The notes: a model not told the origin generated them from the sequence alone. Shown: positions 11,526 to 22,200, counted from the first letter of the stretch. The stretch is 64,000 nucleotides of DNA from Nicotiana tabacum (GCF_000715075.1 NC_134087.1:190371276-190435275); one strand, 5' to 3'. Translations and numbers: made by a program.

Positions 11526-13365
11526 GGTTCGTGCATACTTGCATCTTCAGGATATCACACTAGATCCAGAGGTCCTCTACCACTTCCTCCACCAAAGCGA
11601 TCCTAAAGGCAAAAGCAAAGGGAAATGAAAAATGGATGATTTGAGTGGTATCAGGAAAGACAAGGCTACTATGGCAGAAAACGTCGAAACTTTCAGATGG
11701 CCGAAGTACTCCAGCTCAGAATGAATTGGTCTTACATCTGGAACAGAAAATCTCGGAACTACAAGGAGAACTTGAGCAGGTCCGAAATTTGGCAAACCTT
11801 TCCCTCATCCTCAATGTCTCTGTTATTAACCAACAAAATCGACTATCCAAAGCCAAACACCACCACAAAACACACAAAACCAAAACCAACCACCAAATCC
11901 TCCTGCACCACACTATTACCCCACACCTCCTCAAAACCTTAACCCTCTAACATACCAACTCCTCAACAACACCATCATCATCCAACTCAATACCCACAAA
12001 CCACTACTTATCACACTCCCAGAATGCACCACAACCTACTCCTGATCCCCAAAACTTAACCAATAACCACCATATTGCCCAAATTCCCGGAGTTCATCAC
12101 AACAATCCAATATTTATGAAAACTTTACCCCACACCCTGTAACAAACCCCATACATACTTGAATCTACCGAGAAAGGCTTGATCATTAAGAACGTGGTGG
12201 AGGAACTCAAGAAGCTCACTGGCAGGGTTCAGAGTGTCGAAAGTGGCAAAGGCGTTGAAGGTTTAAACTATGAGGACTTGTGTATTCAACCAGATGTAGA
12301 ACTATCGGAGGGTTACAAACCCCCCAAGTTTGAAATGTTCGATGGAACTAGTGATCCAAAAGTGCATCTGAGGACATATTGTAACAAACTTGTAGGAGTG
12401 GGCAAAAATGAACAAATCCGCATGAAACTGTTCATGCGAAGCCTCCTAGGAGATGCGTTGTCTTGGTATATCAGTCAGAACCCGAAGAAAACGCACCAGA
12501 CATTTTCTACATTCAAAACCTCAAGAAGAAACTGACAGAAACCTTCTATGAGTATGCTACTTGGTGGAGATCTGAAGCGATGAAAGTAAGGCCAACACTT
12601 GAAGAAGAACAAATCAATAGTTCTTCATCAGAGCTCAAGACCGTAGCATTATGAAAGGCTGATGGTTATTGAAAATCACAAATTCTCTGACATCATCAAG
12701 CTAGGAGAAAGAATAGAAGAAGGGATTAAAAATGGGCTGGCCACGGATAAGGCTTTGCAATCATGAGGTATTTCGAAGAAGAAAGAAGTAGGTGTCGTAA
12801 TGGTAAGCCAGGGTCCTAAGTCTCCTCTCACATACCAAACATCTCCACATACATACCAAACACCTCCACCCACATACCAATATTCACCCCCCAGATACCA
12901 ACAACTTGCCACCACCTACCATGCCTATAATACTCAACCGACATATTACCATTCACCACCACCCGCTTGCCAAAACTATCAAAAACCACAACCAAACTTC
13001 GACCGCAGACCACCTAGACAATACACCCCAATTGATGAACCTATAGACCAACTATATGAGAGACTGAAGGCCGCTGATTATGTCACTCTCATTCCTACCG
13101 TTGCTATGGAGAATTCCTCTCAGTGGATCAACCCCAACAAAACATGTGCCTATCATTCAGGCATGAAGGGTCATATCATTGATGAGTGTCGCACACCGAA
13201 AGACAAGATACAGACATTGATCGACACTAAGGTATACATGCAAAGGAAGCTGCACCAATTATTCGAAACAATCCTCTCATGGATCACAGAGGTGAGGAAG
13301 TGAATGTGATAGAGACTGACGAGGAATGGGATCCGGAGGGGTCAATCGGACTCATTCGAGAGGGC
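11526..13365 (+). pseudogene. Ogre-0 gag, frameshifted and truncated
   Basis: Gag forms the virus-like particle. The N-terminal part is in shifting frames (SDGRSTPAQNELVLHLEQ, ISELQGELEQVRN can be read, a short coiled-coil-like segment). The capsid-like retrotransposon gag domain is at 12179-12535 (KPPKFEMFDGTSDPKVHLRT, MRSLLGDALSWYISQN) and continues in another frame (NLKKKLTETFYEYATWW), apparently after a small deletion. A proline/tyrosine-rich repeat region follows (12830-12975, TYQTPPPTYQ-like). A zinc-knuckle-like motif is near 13146 (CAYHSGMKGHIIDEC, CHHC rather than CCHC). Then comes NVIETDEEWDPEGSIGLIREG, after which the sequence switches to copia-A. Confidence 0.8.
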
Positions 13366-13986
13366 ATGATGGACAGTCATCCCGCTGGACAAGAGGAGGT
13401 CCAAGTGGTTGTCATTCTTCTAATAGTAACCAGCGCTATGGAAGCTATGACAGAAGTAAAAATGGAAGTCCAAAGCAGTGTTATTATTGCAAGAGGTACG
13501 AGCACATTGAGAGGTTCTGTAGGATGAAAGAGAAGCAGACTAATATAGCTAAAGAGAAAGAGGAGGACGACACAGAGAGCCTATTCGTTGCTTGTTTTTC
13601 TGGGAAAGAATGTTCTATAGAAGTTTGGTATGTTGACAGCGTTGTAGCAATCATATGACAAGTAAGTTGAGCTCTTTCATCAATTTGGATAAGTCAGTCA
13701 CTAGCCGAGTCGCAATGGGTGATGGGATTGTTTGGGTAAATCAAGGAAAAGGTACTGTACAACTGAACTCTCTTTAGTTAAATTGCATTTCCAATGTTTT
13801 GTATGTGCCAGATTTGGACTCAAATCTGTTAAGTATGAGGCAATTTATGTTGGAGGGGTATTCGCTTGTTTTTGAAGATTTTGCTTGATGTATTTTTAAG
13901 AATAAATCTAAAGAACATCTGTTGGCCAGTATTCCTATGGACAAAAATAAGATTTTTCCTTATTATCTCACTTCAAATGATAAACA
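13366..13986 (+). pseudogene. copia-A gag C-terminus, zinc knuckle and protease start
   Basis: In frame from about 13366 to 13658 is a copia gag tail with Ser/Asn/Gly-rich sequence and a CCHC knuckle CYYCKRYEHIERFC. It is followed by an acidic linker and the protease active site WYVDS. At the DSG triplet one G appears lost, so the frame breaks exactly in the catalytic site and continues in the next frame as CSNHMTSKLSSFINLD and VLYVPDLDSNLLSMRQF. Two further stops occur (after TVQLNSL and after FEDFA). Copia-B then interrupts it. Confidence 0.8.
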
Positions 13987-14477
13987 TGTTGGGATAAAAA
14001 ATAATCTCGCCCAGGAATAATATTTACAGCAGATAATAATAACACAAGAGAGTAACAATGACACCAAATATTTTAGCGGGATAAAATGCAATACCCGAGT
14101 GGAGCAATATTACCACTATAATATTACAACTCAGTAGTGTCAAGAGACTACTACAACTTTGAAAGAAATAACACTCTTTATTTAAAATACATCACTACAA
14201 TATTACTATCACTCACTAGTTATCTCACAGACCACAATCTGTGGATTACTCTCACTACTTTATGCTTCTCTCGTTATTTTGGTGTACTTAAACTGAACGA
14301 ATGAAGCTCATATTTATAGGCACATTTTCACCAACCCAACCAATCTGATTGGTTCCTCAATTTGTAAAGTCCAGATTTCAGCCGCCCTTGTTGAAAAAAT
14401 TTCAGCCACCCTAATTTGACTTCACCAACTTTTTAAACTTTTTCTTTATTTCCTTTTTTCCTTTTATGGGTCCTACA
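13987..14477 (-). repeat. copia-B 3' LTR
   Basis: Starts TGTTGGGATAAAAA and ends GGGTCCTACA on the plus strand, giving TG..CA ends. The minus-strand TATAAATA lies at 14311-14318. The 491-bp length matches the partner LTR at 18179. Confidence 0.95.
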
Positions 14478-14489
14478 AATCTCTCCCTT
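14478..14489 (-). other. copia-B polypurine tract
   Basis: The minus strand reads AAGGGAGAGATT immediately before the LTR, the expected plus-strand cDNA primer. Confidence 0.75.
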
Positions 14490-15635
14490 AATTTTGATTT
14501 TTCTTCTTTATTCCAAGTCTTGATCTCAATCTTTGAAAATCTTCAAACTTAAGAGGCTTTGTGAAGATATCTGTAACTTGATCATGAGACTTCACATATT
14601 TGAGCCCGACTTCCTTCTTGACAATGCACTCTCTGATGAAATGATACCTTGTATCTATATGCTTGCTTCGATCATGATATACCGGATTCTTGGCGAGTGC
14701 CTGTGCAGATTTGTTATAAATACAAATCTCTGTAGCTTCCATTTGTGGCAAACTGAGCTCCTTTAATAATCTCCTTAGCCAAATAGTATGACAGGTACAT
14801 GATGTTGCTTCTATATATTCGGCTTCACAAGTCGAGAGAGTAATAATGGACTGTTTCTTTGAACTCCAAGAAATAACAGAATCACCCAAGAAAAATACAA
14901 AACTAGTTGTAGTTTTTCTATCATCAATATCTCCCGCATAATCACTTTTAGGTAACGAAGAATTCTTCTGGTGACCTTCAAGTGAGTAGAGGTAGGAGCC
15001 TCCATGAAGCGACTTACTACTCCAACTGCAAAAAGTATATCTGGTCTGGTACAAGTTAAGTACCTCAAACTTCCCACAAGACTTTTGAAGAATGTGGGAT
15101 CCACTTTTTCTCCTTCATCAAACTTGGACAATTTTGTCCCACTTTCCATCGGTGTGTTCACGGGGTTGCAATCGAGCATGTTGAACTTCTTCAATATCTC
15201 CTTTGTATAGCTTTCTTGAGAGATAAAAATTTCATCCTCCATCTGCTTCACTTCTAGGCCCAGGTAATATGACATGGGCCCTACGTCTGTCATCTCGAAC
15301 TCACGGGACATATCTTTCTTGAAAGCTTCAAACAAACTTGGGTTATTACCCGTAAAAATAAGATCATCAACATAAAGACAAACAAGTAAGATATCTCCAT
15401 TAGTATGAACTTTAAGGTAAAGAGCATATTCATGGAGACAACGAGTAAACCCATTGTATCTCTCCATATCTCCATCAGCATTCTTCTTTGTCTTGTATAC
15501 CCATTTCACTCCAATTGCTCGATAACCCTTGGGAAGAGTTGTTAACTCCCAAGTGTTGTTCTTCCCTATTGACTCAATCTCCTTCTCCATGGATTGTCTC
15601 CACCTTTTATTTGTAACAGCTTCATCAAAGTTCAT
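14488..15635 (-). pseudogene. copia-B reverse transcriptase and RNase H, RT core deleted
   Basis: The RT part begins at 15635 with NFDEAVTNKRWRQSMEKEIE and WVYKTKKNADGDMERYN. It then jumps directly to GFTRCLHEYALYLKV, so the central fingers/palm block normally between these (roughly 90-100 residues, including the first catalytic Asp and the LYGLKQ region) is missing. YVDD is kept (LVCLYVDDLIF). Next come YYLGLEVKQMEDEIFISQ and the RNase H in a second frame (SDYAGDIDDRKTTTSF, STCEAEYIEA, IYNKSAQALAKNP, TRYHFIREC). The catalytic D of the CDN-type block reads Y-N. The protein cannot be an active RT. Confidence 0.88.
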
Positions 15636-16992
15636 TGGTTCACTGTCAGCAAAGAGACAACATAAAAAATCAAAATTAGTAACTTATTCTGTGTCCTCAT
15701 AGAGCTCTTGAATGCTCCTTGTCTTTTGCGGCTGTTCATTTGAACCTTCTTGAGAAGAGGGAGATGAAAATTTTTTGGAGAAGAAGTTGGAGTTGTGTCC
15801 TGCACAGGTTCCACGGTCTCCGGTTCTTCTTCATCACCAAAGTATGGAAGAAAATCATATGAAGTTTCTTCCTCAGCTTCCCAATTCCATGCCAATTCTT
15901 CATCAAATTCAACAACACGACTTACCACCACCTTACAGTTGTTTGGGTTGTATAGCTTGTAGCCTTTTGAACTCGTATCATAGCCAACAAACACATGCTT
16001 GACATTTCGATCGTCAAGCTTTGCTATCCCTTGATATGGCAAATGAGCATAGGCTATGCTCCCAAAGTTTCTTCACTCCATGCTTCTTGAGGGGTTTGAT
16101 CTCTAACATTTCTTGTTGGAGACCTGTTATTCAAATAAACTGCACAAGAAACAACTTCAGCCCAAAATTCCTTAGGCATACTTTTAGCTTTCAACATACA
16201 TCTAGCCATATTAAGAATCGTTCGATTCTTTCTCTCCGCAACACCATTTTGTTGAAGTGAATAAGGTACCGTTAGAGGGCGACGAATTCCATGAAGTTGA
16301 CAGAAGTCATTAAATTCGTTTGAGGTGAATTCGCCTCCTCTATCGGACCTTAGAGCTTTAATTTCATAGCCACTTTCTTTCTCCACAAGTACTTTGAAAT
16401 TTTTAAAAGCAGCAAAAGCTTCAGATTTTTGGTTCAAGAAATAAACCCAAGTCTTTCTACTAAAGTCATCAATGAAAAGCAGAAAGTATTTTCTTTTACA
16501 AAAAGAAGGTGGATTGATTGGTCCACACACATCAGTGTGGACAAGCTGGAGAGGCTTGGTTGATCTTGACATGGCCTCCTTTGGAAAACTCCTCCTTGCA
16601 TGCTTTCCAAAAAGACAAGCTTCACACAATTGATTGGGATGGTTAATTGATGGTATCCCATGCACCATGTTCTTTTCTCCCATTGATTTGAGCGCTTCAA
16701 AATTTAAGTGCCCAAATCGCATGTGCCAACACCATGATTCATCTTGCACATTAGCCTTCAAACACTTTGCATCAATTGTTTTAAGATTCAGAGAAAACAA
16801 TCTATTCTTTGCCATATGCACTTTAGCAATTAGAATTCCACTTAAATCTCTAAGCCAAAGATGCATATTTTTCATGTGGATGCCATATTCCTTTTCAAGA
16901 AGTTGGCTCAAACTTAAAATATTACTTTTTAATTTTGGCACATAATAAACATCTTGAATTAACTTGTGACTGCCAACTTTACAGGAGATCAA
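15632..16992 (-). pseudogene. copia-B GAG-pre-integrase and integrase
   Basis: The frame from 16992 contains VYYVPKLKSNILSLSQLL, GAG-pre-integrase (WHMRFGHLNFEAL), the zinc-binding tail (LCEACLFGKHARRSF) and the integrase core with all three catalytic residues: Asp in HTDVCGPI, Asp in LRSDRGGEF and Glu in NGVAERKNR. The C-terminal region continues in another frame from 16042 (KHVFVGYDTSSKGYKLYNPN, then an acidic linker). A frameshift therefore lies at about 16045. This is the best preserved integrase in the window. Confidence 0.88.
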
Positions 16993-17151
16993 AATCGTAC
17001 CTATCTCTTCGATTTAAACCTTTGAGGTATCTCCAAAGGACACATTACCTCTCACTGTTTTATTGATATCCACAAACTTCTCTTTGAATCCACACATATG
17101 ATTGCTTGCTCCATTGTCCAAATACCACGAGCTGCAATCATCTCTGTCTTC
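16993..17151 (-). pseudogene. copia-B protease region with stop codons
   Basis: The minus-strand reading contains the protease active site WYLDNGASNHMCG (D-N-G, a common variant in plant copia elements), followed by VSFGDTSKV and a TAA stop. A TAA also separates it from gag (after MALK). It was originally one continuous gag-pol frame. Confidence 0.75.
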
Positions 17152-18162
17152 TTACTTGAGTGCCATCAACAACGTTGACTCATTTTCTTCTTTCTTGTCG
17201 TCAACAAGGTTAGCCTTTTCTTCAACATTGCTATGACATTCCCAAATGTAATGGCCAAATTTATGACAATTATAACATTCAATTTTTGATTTGTCATACC
17301 TTTGTCCATTATTTTCTTGGTAGTATCCACGTCCTCTTCCTCCTCTTTGTCCACAACCACGACCTCTGAATGTTTGGTGGATTTTAACTTCATTGTTGAA
17401 GTTGTTACCATTACTTCTTCCTCTTCCATGACCTCCTCGACCTCGTCCTTGTCCTCGGCCTCGTCCGTTTCCTCGATAACTTGTTTCACCTCCATAATCC
17501 TTGAAGGATGCCTGAGTTTTAAGAAGTTGCTCCGATGACACTTCTTGTCTCCTTTTGATCTTTTCTTCGTGGGCCTGTAAAGAACCTTCCAATTGCTCCA
17601 CCATCATAGAGTCTAAATCTTTAGATTCCTCAATAGCACACACCACAAAATCAAATTTAGGTGTTAAAGTGGGAAGGATCTTTTCTACCATACGAACATC
17701 ATCTATGTCCTCCTCGTATCTTCTTAGTTGATTTACAACAGCCTTCACTTTTGAAAAATAATCCGAGATGCATTCGGATTCTTTCATTTTTAAAACTTCA
17801 AAATCAGCCCTTAGAGTTTGAAGTTTTACATTTTTCACTTTATCAATTTCTTGAAGAAAATTTTGTAAAATCCCTCAAGCTTTCTTTGAGGTGGTAGCAT
17901 CAGCCACCTTCTCAAACATGGCATCATCCAAACATTGATGGATGAGCGTGAGAGCTTGTTGATCCTTTTTCCTTGTCTTTGCCATAACCTCCTTTTCATT
18001 TTGAGACAGAGCTTCCTCATTATCTGGTTTTGCATACCCTCTGTCTACGATTTCCCACACATCCTGGGAGCCAAGAATGACTTTCATACGTAGACACAAT
18101 TTCTCATAATTATCTTTTGTGAGACGGGGGTACTGAAAAGATAGCGGACCATTATTTGCCAT
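17152..18162 (-). pseudogene. copia-B gag, one internal stop
   Basis: Starts at an ATG overlapping the PBS (MANNGPLSFQYPRLTKD), then KLCLRMKVILGSQDVWEIV and LTLIHQCLDDAMFEKVADA. A TGA at about 17874-17876 replaces the Trp usually found after TSKKA; the reading continues in frame as GILQNFLQEIDKVKNVKLQT. Then come the gag body and a Gly/Arg-rich stretch (RGRGQGRGRGGHGRGR) before the CCHC zinc knuckle CYNCHKFGHYIWEC. Total length (about 330 codons) is normal for copia gag. Confidence 0.85.
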
Positions 18163-18175
18163 GGCTCTGATACCA
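18158..18175 (-). other. copia-B PBS, initiator tRNA-Met type
   Basis: The minus strand reads TGGTATCAGAGCCATGGC a few bases from the 5' LTR, the standard plant copia PBS. The gag ATG lies inside it. Confidence 0.85.
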
Positions 18176-18178
18176 CGT

Positions 18179-18669
18179 TGTTGGGATAAAAAATAATCTC
18201 GCCCAGGAATAATATTCATAGCAGATAATAATAACACAAGAGAGTAACAATGACACCAAATATTTTAGCGGGGTAAAATGCAATGCCCAAGTGGAGCAAT
18301 ATTACCACTATAATATTTTAACTCAGTAGTGTCAAGAGACTACTACAACTTTGAAAGAAATAACACTCTTTATTTAAAATACTTCACTACAATATTACTA
18401 TCACTCACTAGTTATCTCACAGACCACAATCTGTGGATTACTCTCACTACTTTATGCTTCTCTCGTTATTTTGGTGTACTTAAACTGAACCAATGAAGCT
18501 CATATTTATAGGCACATTTTCACCAACCCAACCAATCTGATTGGTTCCTCAATTTGTAAAGTCCAGATTTCAGCCGCCCTTATTGAAAAAATTCCAGCCA
18601 CCCTAATTTGACTTCACCAACTTTTTTAACTTTTTCCTTATTTCCTTTTTTCCTTTTATGGGTCCTACA
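18179..18669 (-). repeat. copia-B 5' LTR
   Basis: 491 bp, partner of the LTR at 13987. The minus-strand TATAAATA lies at 18503-18510. It is followed on the plus strand by the second AAACA target copy. Confidence 0.95.
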
Positions 18670-18674
18670 AAACA

Positions 18675-19654
18675 AGCTTTGAGGGTTGCATCACTTGATG
18701 ATGTATGGTTGATATGGGCATTTAAATGTAAAAAACTTGAAACTCATGCATGAGCAGAATCTAGTTGATGGTTTGCCTTTAAAAAAATATTGATAATGTG
18801 TGTGAAAATTGCATGGTTGGAAAGCAACATCGTGACCTTTCCCCAAAGGGTAAGACAAGAAGAGCTTCAAAACCAGCAGAACTAATTCATGCCGATATTT
18901 GTGGGCCAATGAGCACTCCGTCTCTCAATAAGAATCGGTATTTCTTAGTCTTTATTAATGATTATAGTATAATTACATGAGTGTATTTTTTTGAGGAAAT
19001 GTCAACAGTCTTCTCAATTTTCAAGAAATTTAAAGCAAGCATTGAGAAGCAAAGTGGACTACCAGTGAAGATCTTGAGGATAGATTGTGGTGGAAAGTTT
19101 ACATCTACAGAATTCAATGAATTTTGTGAAAGGTGTGAACTCCAGAGACAACTGACAACAAGCTACACCCCACGGAAAAATGGAGTGACAGAGAAGAAAA
19201 ATCGGAGTCTTGTAGAGATGGGGAAATGAATGCTCAAAGCTAGAGATCTTCCGAAGATGTTCTGGGCAGAAGCAATCCATAAAGTAGCATACATACTTAA
19301 TAGATCTCCAACAACAGCAAAGTTTTTGGAATTGGAAGAACATGCAGTCAAGAGCAGGTATGATTCTGGAAGATGATAAGCTTTGTGACACACCTATAAG
19401 GCAAGAAGATGGAGGTTTAGGCCCCTGCCCTACACCAACAAGCAACCTATCTCGCCGCTTAACCACAAGTTCACCAAGCTCATCCTCATCAAAAGCACCA
19501 CCATTGAATTAGAGATCATTAGAAGATATTTACAACAACACTGAACAGTTTCAATTTGCCCAAATTGAAGAACCAATCTCTTTTGAAGAAGCAATCAAGA
19601 GTAAGGAGTGGCGTGTTGCAATAGATGAAGAAATGAGAGGCTTGGAAAGAAATA
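18675..19654 (+). pseudogene. copia-A GAG-pre-integrase, integrase and linker, fragmented
   Basis: Readable plus-strand pieces: CENCMVGKQHRDLSPKGKT, HADICGPMSTPSLNKNRYF (first catalytic Asp), LRIDCGGKFTSTEFNEFC (second Asp kept, the following Glu changed to Lys) and RKNGVTEKKNRSLVEMGK (third, Glu kept). Stops occur near 18976 and 19227. After FWAEAIHKVAYILNRSPTTA the sequence loses its match and jumps to the pre-RT region (EPISFEEAIKSKEWRVAIDE), so the integrase C-terminus is partly deleted. The MITE then interrupts it. Confidence 0.75.
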
Positions 19655-19872
19655 CTCCCTCCATTTCAATTTATGTGAACCTATTTCCTTTTTAGTTCGT
19701 GCCAAAAAGAATGACCCCTTTCCTTATTTGGAAACAATTTACCTTTACACAATGATTTATAGCCACACAAAATATATGTGCCTCATTTTACACCACAAGA
19801 TCAAAAGTCTTCTCTCTTTTCTTAAACTCCGTGCCCAGTCAAATGAGTTCACATAAATTGAAACGGAGGGAG
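19655..19872. mobile_element. Stowaway-like MITE (Tc1/mariner type), 218 bp
   Basis: Terminal inverted repeats of 26 bp with one mismatch (left CTCCCTCCATTTCAATTTAT, right the complement with CTCCCTCCGTTTC). The TA dinucleotide is duplicated on both sides, the interior is AT-rich and non-coding. It is inserted into the pre-RT region of copia-A; removing it with one TA restores the codons for N-T-W-E. It is non-autonomous and would need a mariner-type transposase in trans. Confidence 0.92.
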
Positions 19873-20800
19873 TAATACATGGGAGTTAGTTGACCTTCCA
19901 ACTGAAAAAGACATTGTGGGCTGAAACGGATCTACAAAATCAAATATCAGGTGGGTGGTTCTATCCATAAATATAAGGAAAAGCTGGTAGCATGTGGGTA
20001 CATGGAAAGAGAAGGAATAGATTTTGAAGAAACTTTCCCTCCAGTAGTAAGGTTTGACACTATACGTACTGTTTTATCTATTAATGCTCATTTTAATTGG
20101 AAAGTTTACCAATTTGATGTAAAGTCAGCCTTTTTAAATTGAAACTTGGAAGAGGAAGTTTATGTGAAACAACCAAAAAGCTATGAGATTGCAGGTCAAG
20201 GAGACAAAGTGTATCACTTAAAGAAAGCACTTTATGGCTTAAAAAAAGTGCCTCGTGCCTGGTATGGGAGAATTGATGGGCATTTCAACAACAATGGTTT
20301 TCAAAGAAGTCATATTATTTATATGAGCAATAGTGATGTGTTGTTAATTGAGTTTAAGAGGCTAATGATGAATGAGTTTGAAATGAATGATTTTGGGCAT
20401 GATTCATTATTTTTTGGGGCTAAAAATTAAGCAGTGTGATGCAGGAATTTTTGTCTATCAAGAGAAGTATGTCAATTATCTTCTCAGAAGGTTTACTTTG
20501 AAGGATTTTATGTTGTTAGTTCTCCCATGTGCACCAATCAGAAGTTCTGCCTAGATGATGGGTAAGAAAAAATTGGAGCTCAGTTTTATCGAAGTTTGAT
20601 TGGAAGTTTGTTATATCTCACAAATAGCAGACCAAGTATTTTGCAAATAATAAGTCTTTTGGCCAAATTAATGCAACGTCCAAGTAAGCAACACTTAGGG
20701 GCTGCCAATCAAAAAAATACATGGTCGTTACGGTATAGGGGTTGTGTCATGGTGCTCGAAAAAATAAACATCGATTGCTTTGTCATCTGCGGAGGCTGAA
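19873..20800 (+). pseudogene. copia-A reverse transcriptase, active-site block lost
   Basis: Readable: [44 protein letters not shown] (first catalytic Asp region) followed by a stop, then LEEEVYVKQPKSYE, YHLKKALYGLKKVPRAWYG and HFNNNGFQRS. The next residues are HIIYMSNSDVLLIEF, which normally follow the YVDD box, so about 20-25 residues including YVDD are deleted. Then come EFEMNDFG and degraded RT C-terminus. Inactive. Confidence 0.78.
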
Positions 20801-21130
20801 TACATGGTCGTTACTGTAGCTGCCTGTTAAGCTGTTTGGATACGAAGAATCCTGGACGATATGAAGCAAACTCAAATGGAGGCCATCACCAACTATTGTG
20901 ATAATCAGTCAACAATTACAATAGCAAAGAATCATGTTTATCACAACAGAACAAGGCACATAGAGACACGCCACCATTTTATAAGAGAGCTTGTTGGCAA
21001 AGGAGAGATCTGGATAAAGTATTACAACACCAATGATCAAGTTTGATATATTTGCCAAGCCTCTTCCACCAAGGAAATTCATCTATTTGAGGGAATCATT
21101 GGGTGTTGAAGATTTCTGCATTAAGGGGGA
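20800..21130 (+). pseudogene. copia-A RNase H C-terminal part
   Basis: The frame has AAEAEYMVVTVAA-like sequence (20790-20825), then YCDNQSTITIAKNHVYHNR (CDN catalytic Asp), TRHIETRHHFIRELVGKGE and a stop at NTNDQV with continuation in another frame (IFAKPLP-like, FIYLRESLGV). The N-terminal RNase H half is missing or unreadable. Confidence 0.72.
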
Positions 21131-21217
21131 GAGTTAGAAAGTTACTGTAGAAATTTACTTTTACCATTTACTCTTTTTTACTTAATTTATTTTAATTGTC
21201 CTTGAATAAGTCATATA
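21123..21217 (+). repeat. copia-A PPT and start of its 3' LTR
   Basis: AAGGGGGAGAG is the polypurine tract, and the LTR starts about 21131 (GTTAGAAAGTTACTG). It is interrupted by copia-C at ATATA and resumes at 26718 for about 70 bases before the outer Tat LTR sequence. Confidence 0.65.
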
Positions 21218-21453
21218 TGTTATAAAATAAAAGCAATGCAGTAAAATGTAAACAAGAAGAGATAGAGAGAATGAAGAAGTGTTTTCTTCTTTTACTTTGG
21301 TGTAATTTTTCATTGCAATTACATGGCCTTTTATAGGCATAAAAACTAAAGATGATGGACATAAAATATGAAATTTAATATTTAAGTTATTTACAACATG
21401 GGCATCCAATGTAGCATCCAATGTAATATCCAATGTACAAACTATTCATAACA
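21218..21453 (-). repeat. copia-C 3' LTR (236 bp)
   Basis: TG..CA ends. The minus-strand TATAAAAGG box lies at 21327-21335. Near the inner end is a short array of 12-bp units (ATCCAATGTA-type), two to three copies here against more in the partner LTR. The PPT on the minus strand (AAGGGGGAGTG) is adjacent at 21454-21465. Confidence 0.93.
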
Positions 21454-21645
21454 CTCCCCCTTGGATGTCCATGTAAGATAATGTGCCTCATTAAAAACAT
21501 ACAAAAAAAATATTGGGATGTACATAGTTATTTATAATATGCATTGCTTGCTGCCTCATTAAAAACCTTACCAGGAAAACCTAGTGGGACAAAACCTTGG
21601 TTAAGAAAAAGAGTGCAGCGTGTAGTTACTCCCCCTGATGAAAAA

Positions 21646-22200
21646 TCACTTAATGTCTCGAAGACGACGCATTCCAATCTTATATATCAGCTTTTCAAAT
21701 ATTGAGGTTGGTAATGCCTTAGTTAACAGATCATCCAAATTATCACTTGAATGAACTTCTTGTACATCTATTTCACCATTCTTCTGAAGATCATGAGTGA
21801 AAAATAATTTCGGTGAAATGAGTTTTGTTCTATCTCCTTTGATATATCCTCCTTTCAATTGAGTTATGCATGCAACATTGTCTTCATACAATATTGTTGG
21901 AATATTCTCTTTCGAAGAAAGACCACATATTTGCTGAATGTGTTGAGTTATAGATCTTAACCAAACGCATTCTCGACTTGCTTCGTGAATGGCTATTATC
22001 TCTGCATGGTTTGAAGAAGTAACAACCATAGTTTGTTTTGTCGAACGCCATGATATGGTTGTACCTCCACTTGTAAATAAATAGCCTGTCTGAGATCGAC
22101 CTTTGTGTGGATCAGACAAATATCCTGCATCTGCATAACCAATCAATGATGACTTGGATTCTTTTGAATAAAATAAACCCATATCAATGGTCCCTTAGAG
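21646..22200 (-). pseudogene. copia-C RNase H
   Basis: Continuous for 178 codons on the minus strand: YADAGYLSDPHKGRSQTGY (first Asp), TTISWRSTKQTMV, SSNHAEIIAIHEASRECVW (Glu), LYEDNVACITQLKGGYIKG (Asp), SPKLFFTHDLQKNGEIDVQE and LPTSIFEKLIYKIGMRRL. Catalytic residues are present. It is separated from RT by a short frame break near 22196-22230. Confidence 0.85.

Larger units (their letters stand above)
4300..13365 (+). mobile_element. Ogre-0: truncated Ogre/Tat-type Ty3-gypsy retrotransposon
   Basis: Order: long LTR, PBS complementary to tRNA-Arg, leader, an extra ORF1 upstream of gag, then gag. A tRNA-Arg PBS and an extra ORF before gag are established hallmarks of Ogre elements. Protease, RT, integrase and the 3' LTR are absent: the sequence switches from gag to copia-A near 13366. 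It belongs to a different LTR subfamily from Ogre-1 but shares its leader, ORF1 and gag. Confidence 0.8.
13987..18669 (-). mobile_element. copia-B: structurally complete Ty1-copia element with TSD AAACA
   Basis: Two 491-bp LTRs in the same orientation flank gag, protease, integrase, RT and RNase H on the minus strand. AAACA at 13982-13986 and 18670-18674 is the target duplication inside copia-A. The LTRs differ at about 13 positions by my alignment (roughly 97% identity), making it one of the younger insertions. PBS (tRNA-iMet type) and PPT are present. Coding is nearly continuous but has in-frame stops and lacks part of the RT, so it is not autonomous now. The WYLDNGAS protease and overall layout recall Tork-type elements. 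Confidence 0.95.

Noticed and set aside
17166..17538. Long open frames opposite and out of frame with the copia-B gag Gly/Arg-rich region
   Set aside because: Low-complexity GA/CT-rich sequence keeps several frames open. Only the frame with the CCHC knuckle is the gene.
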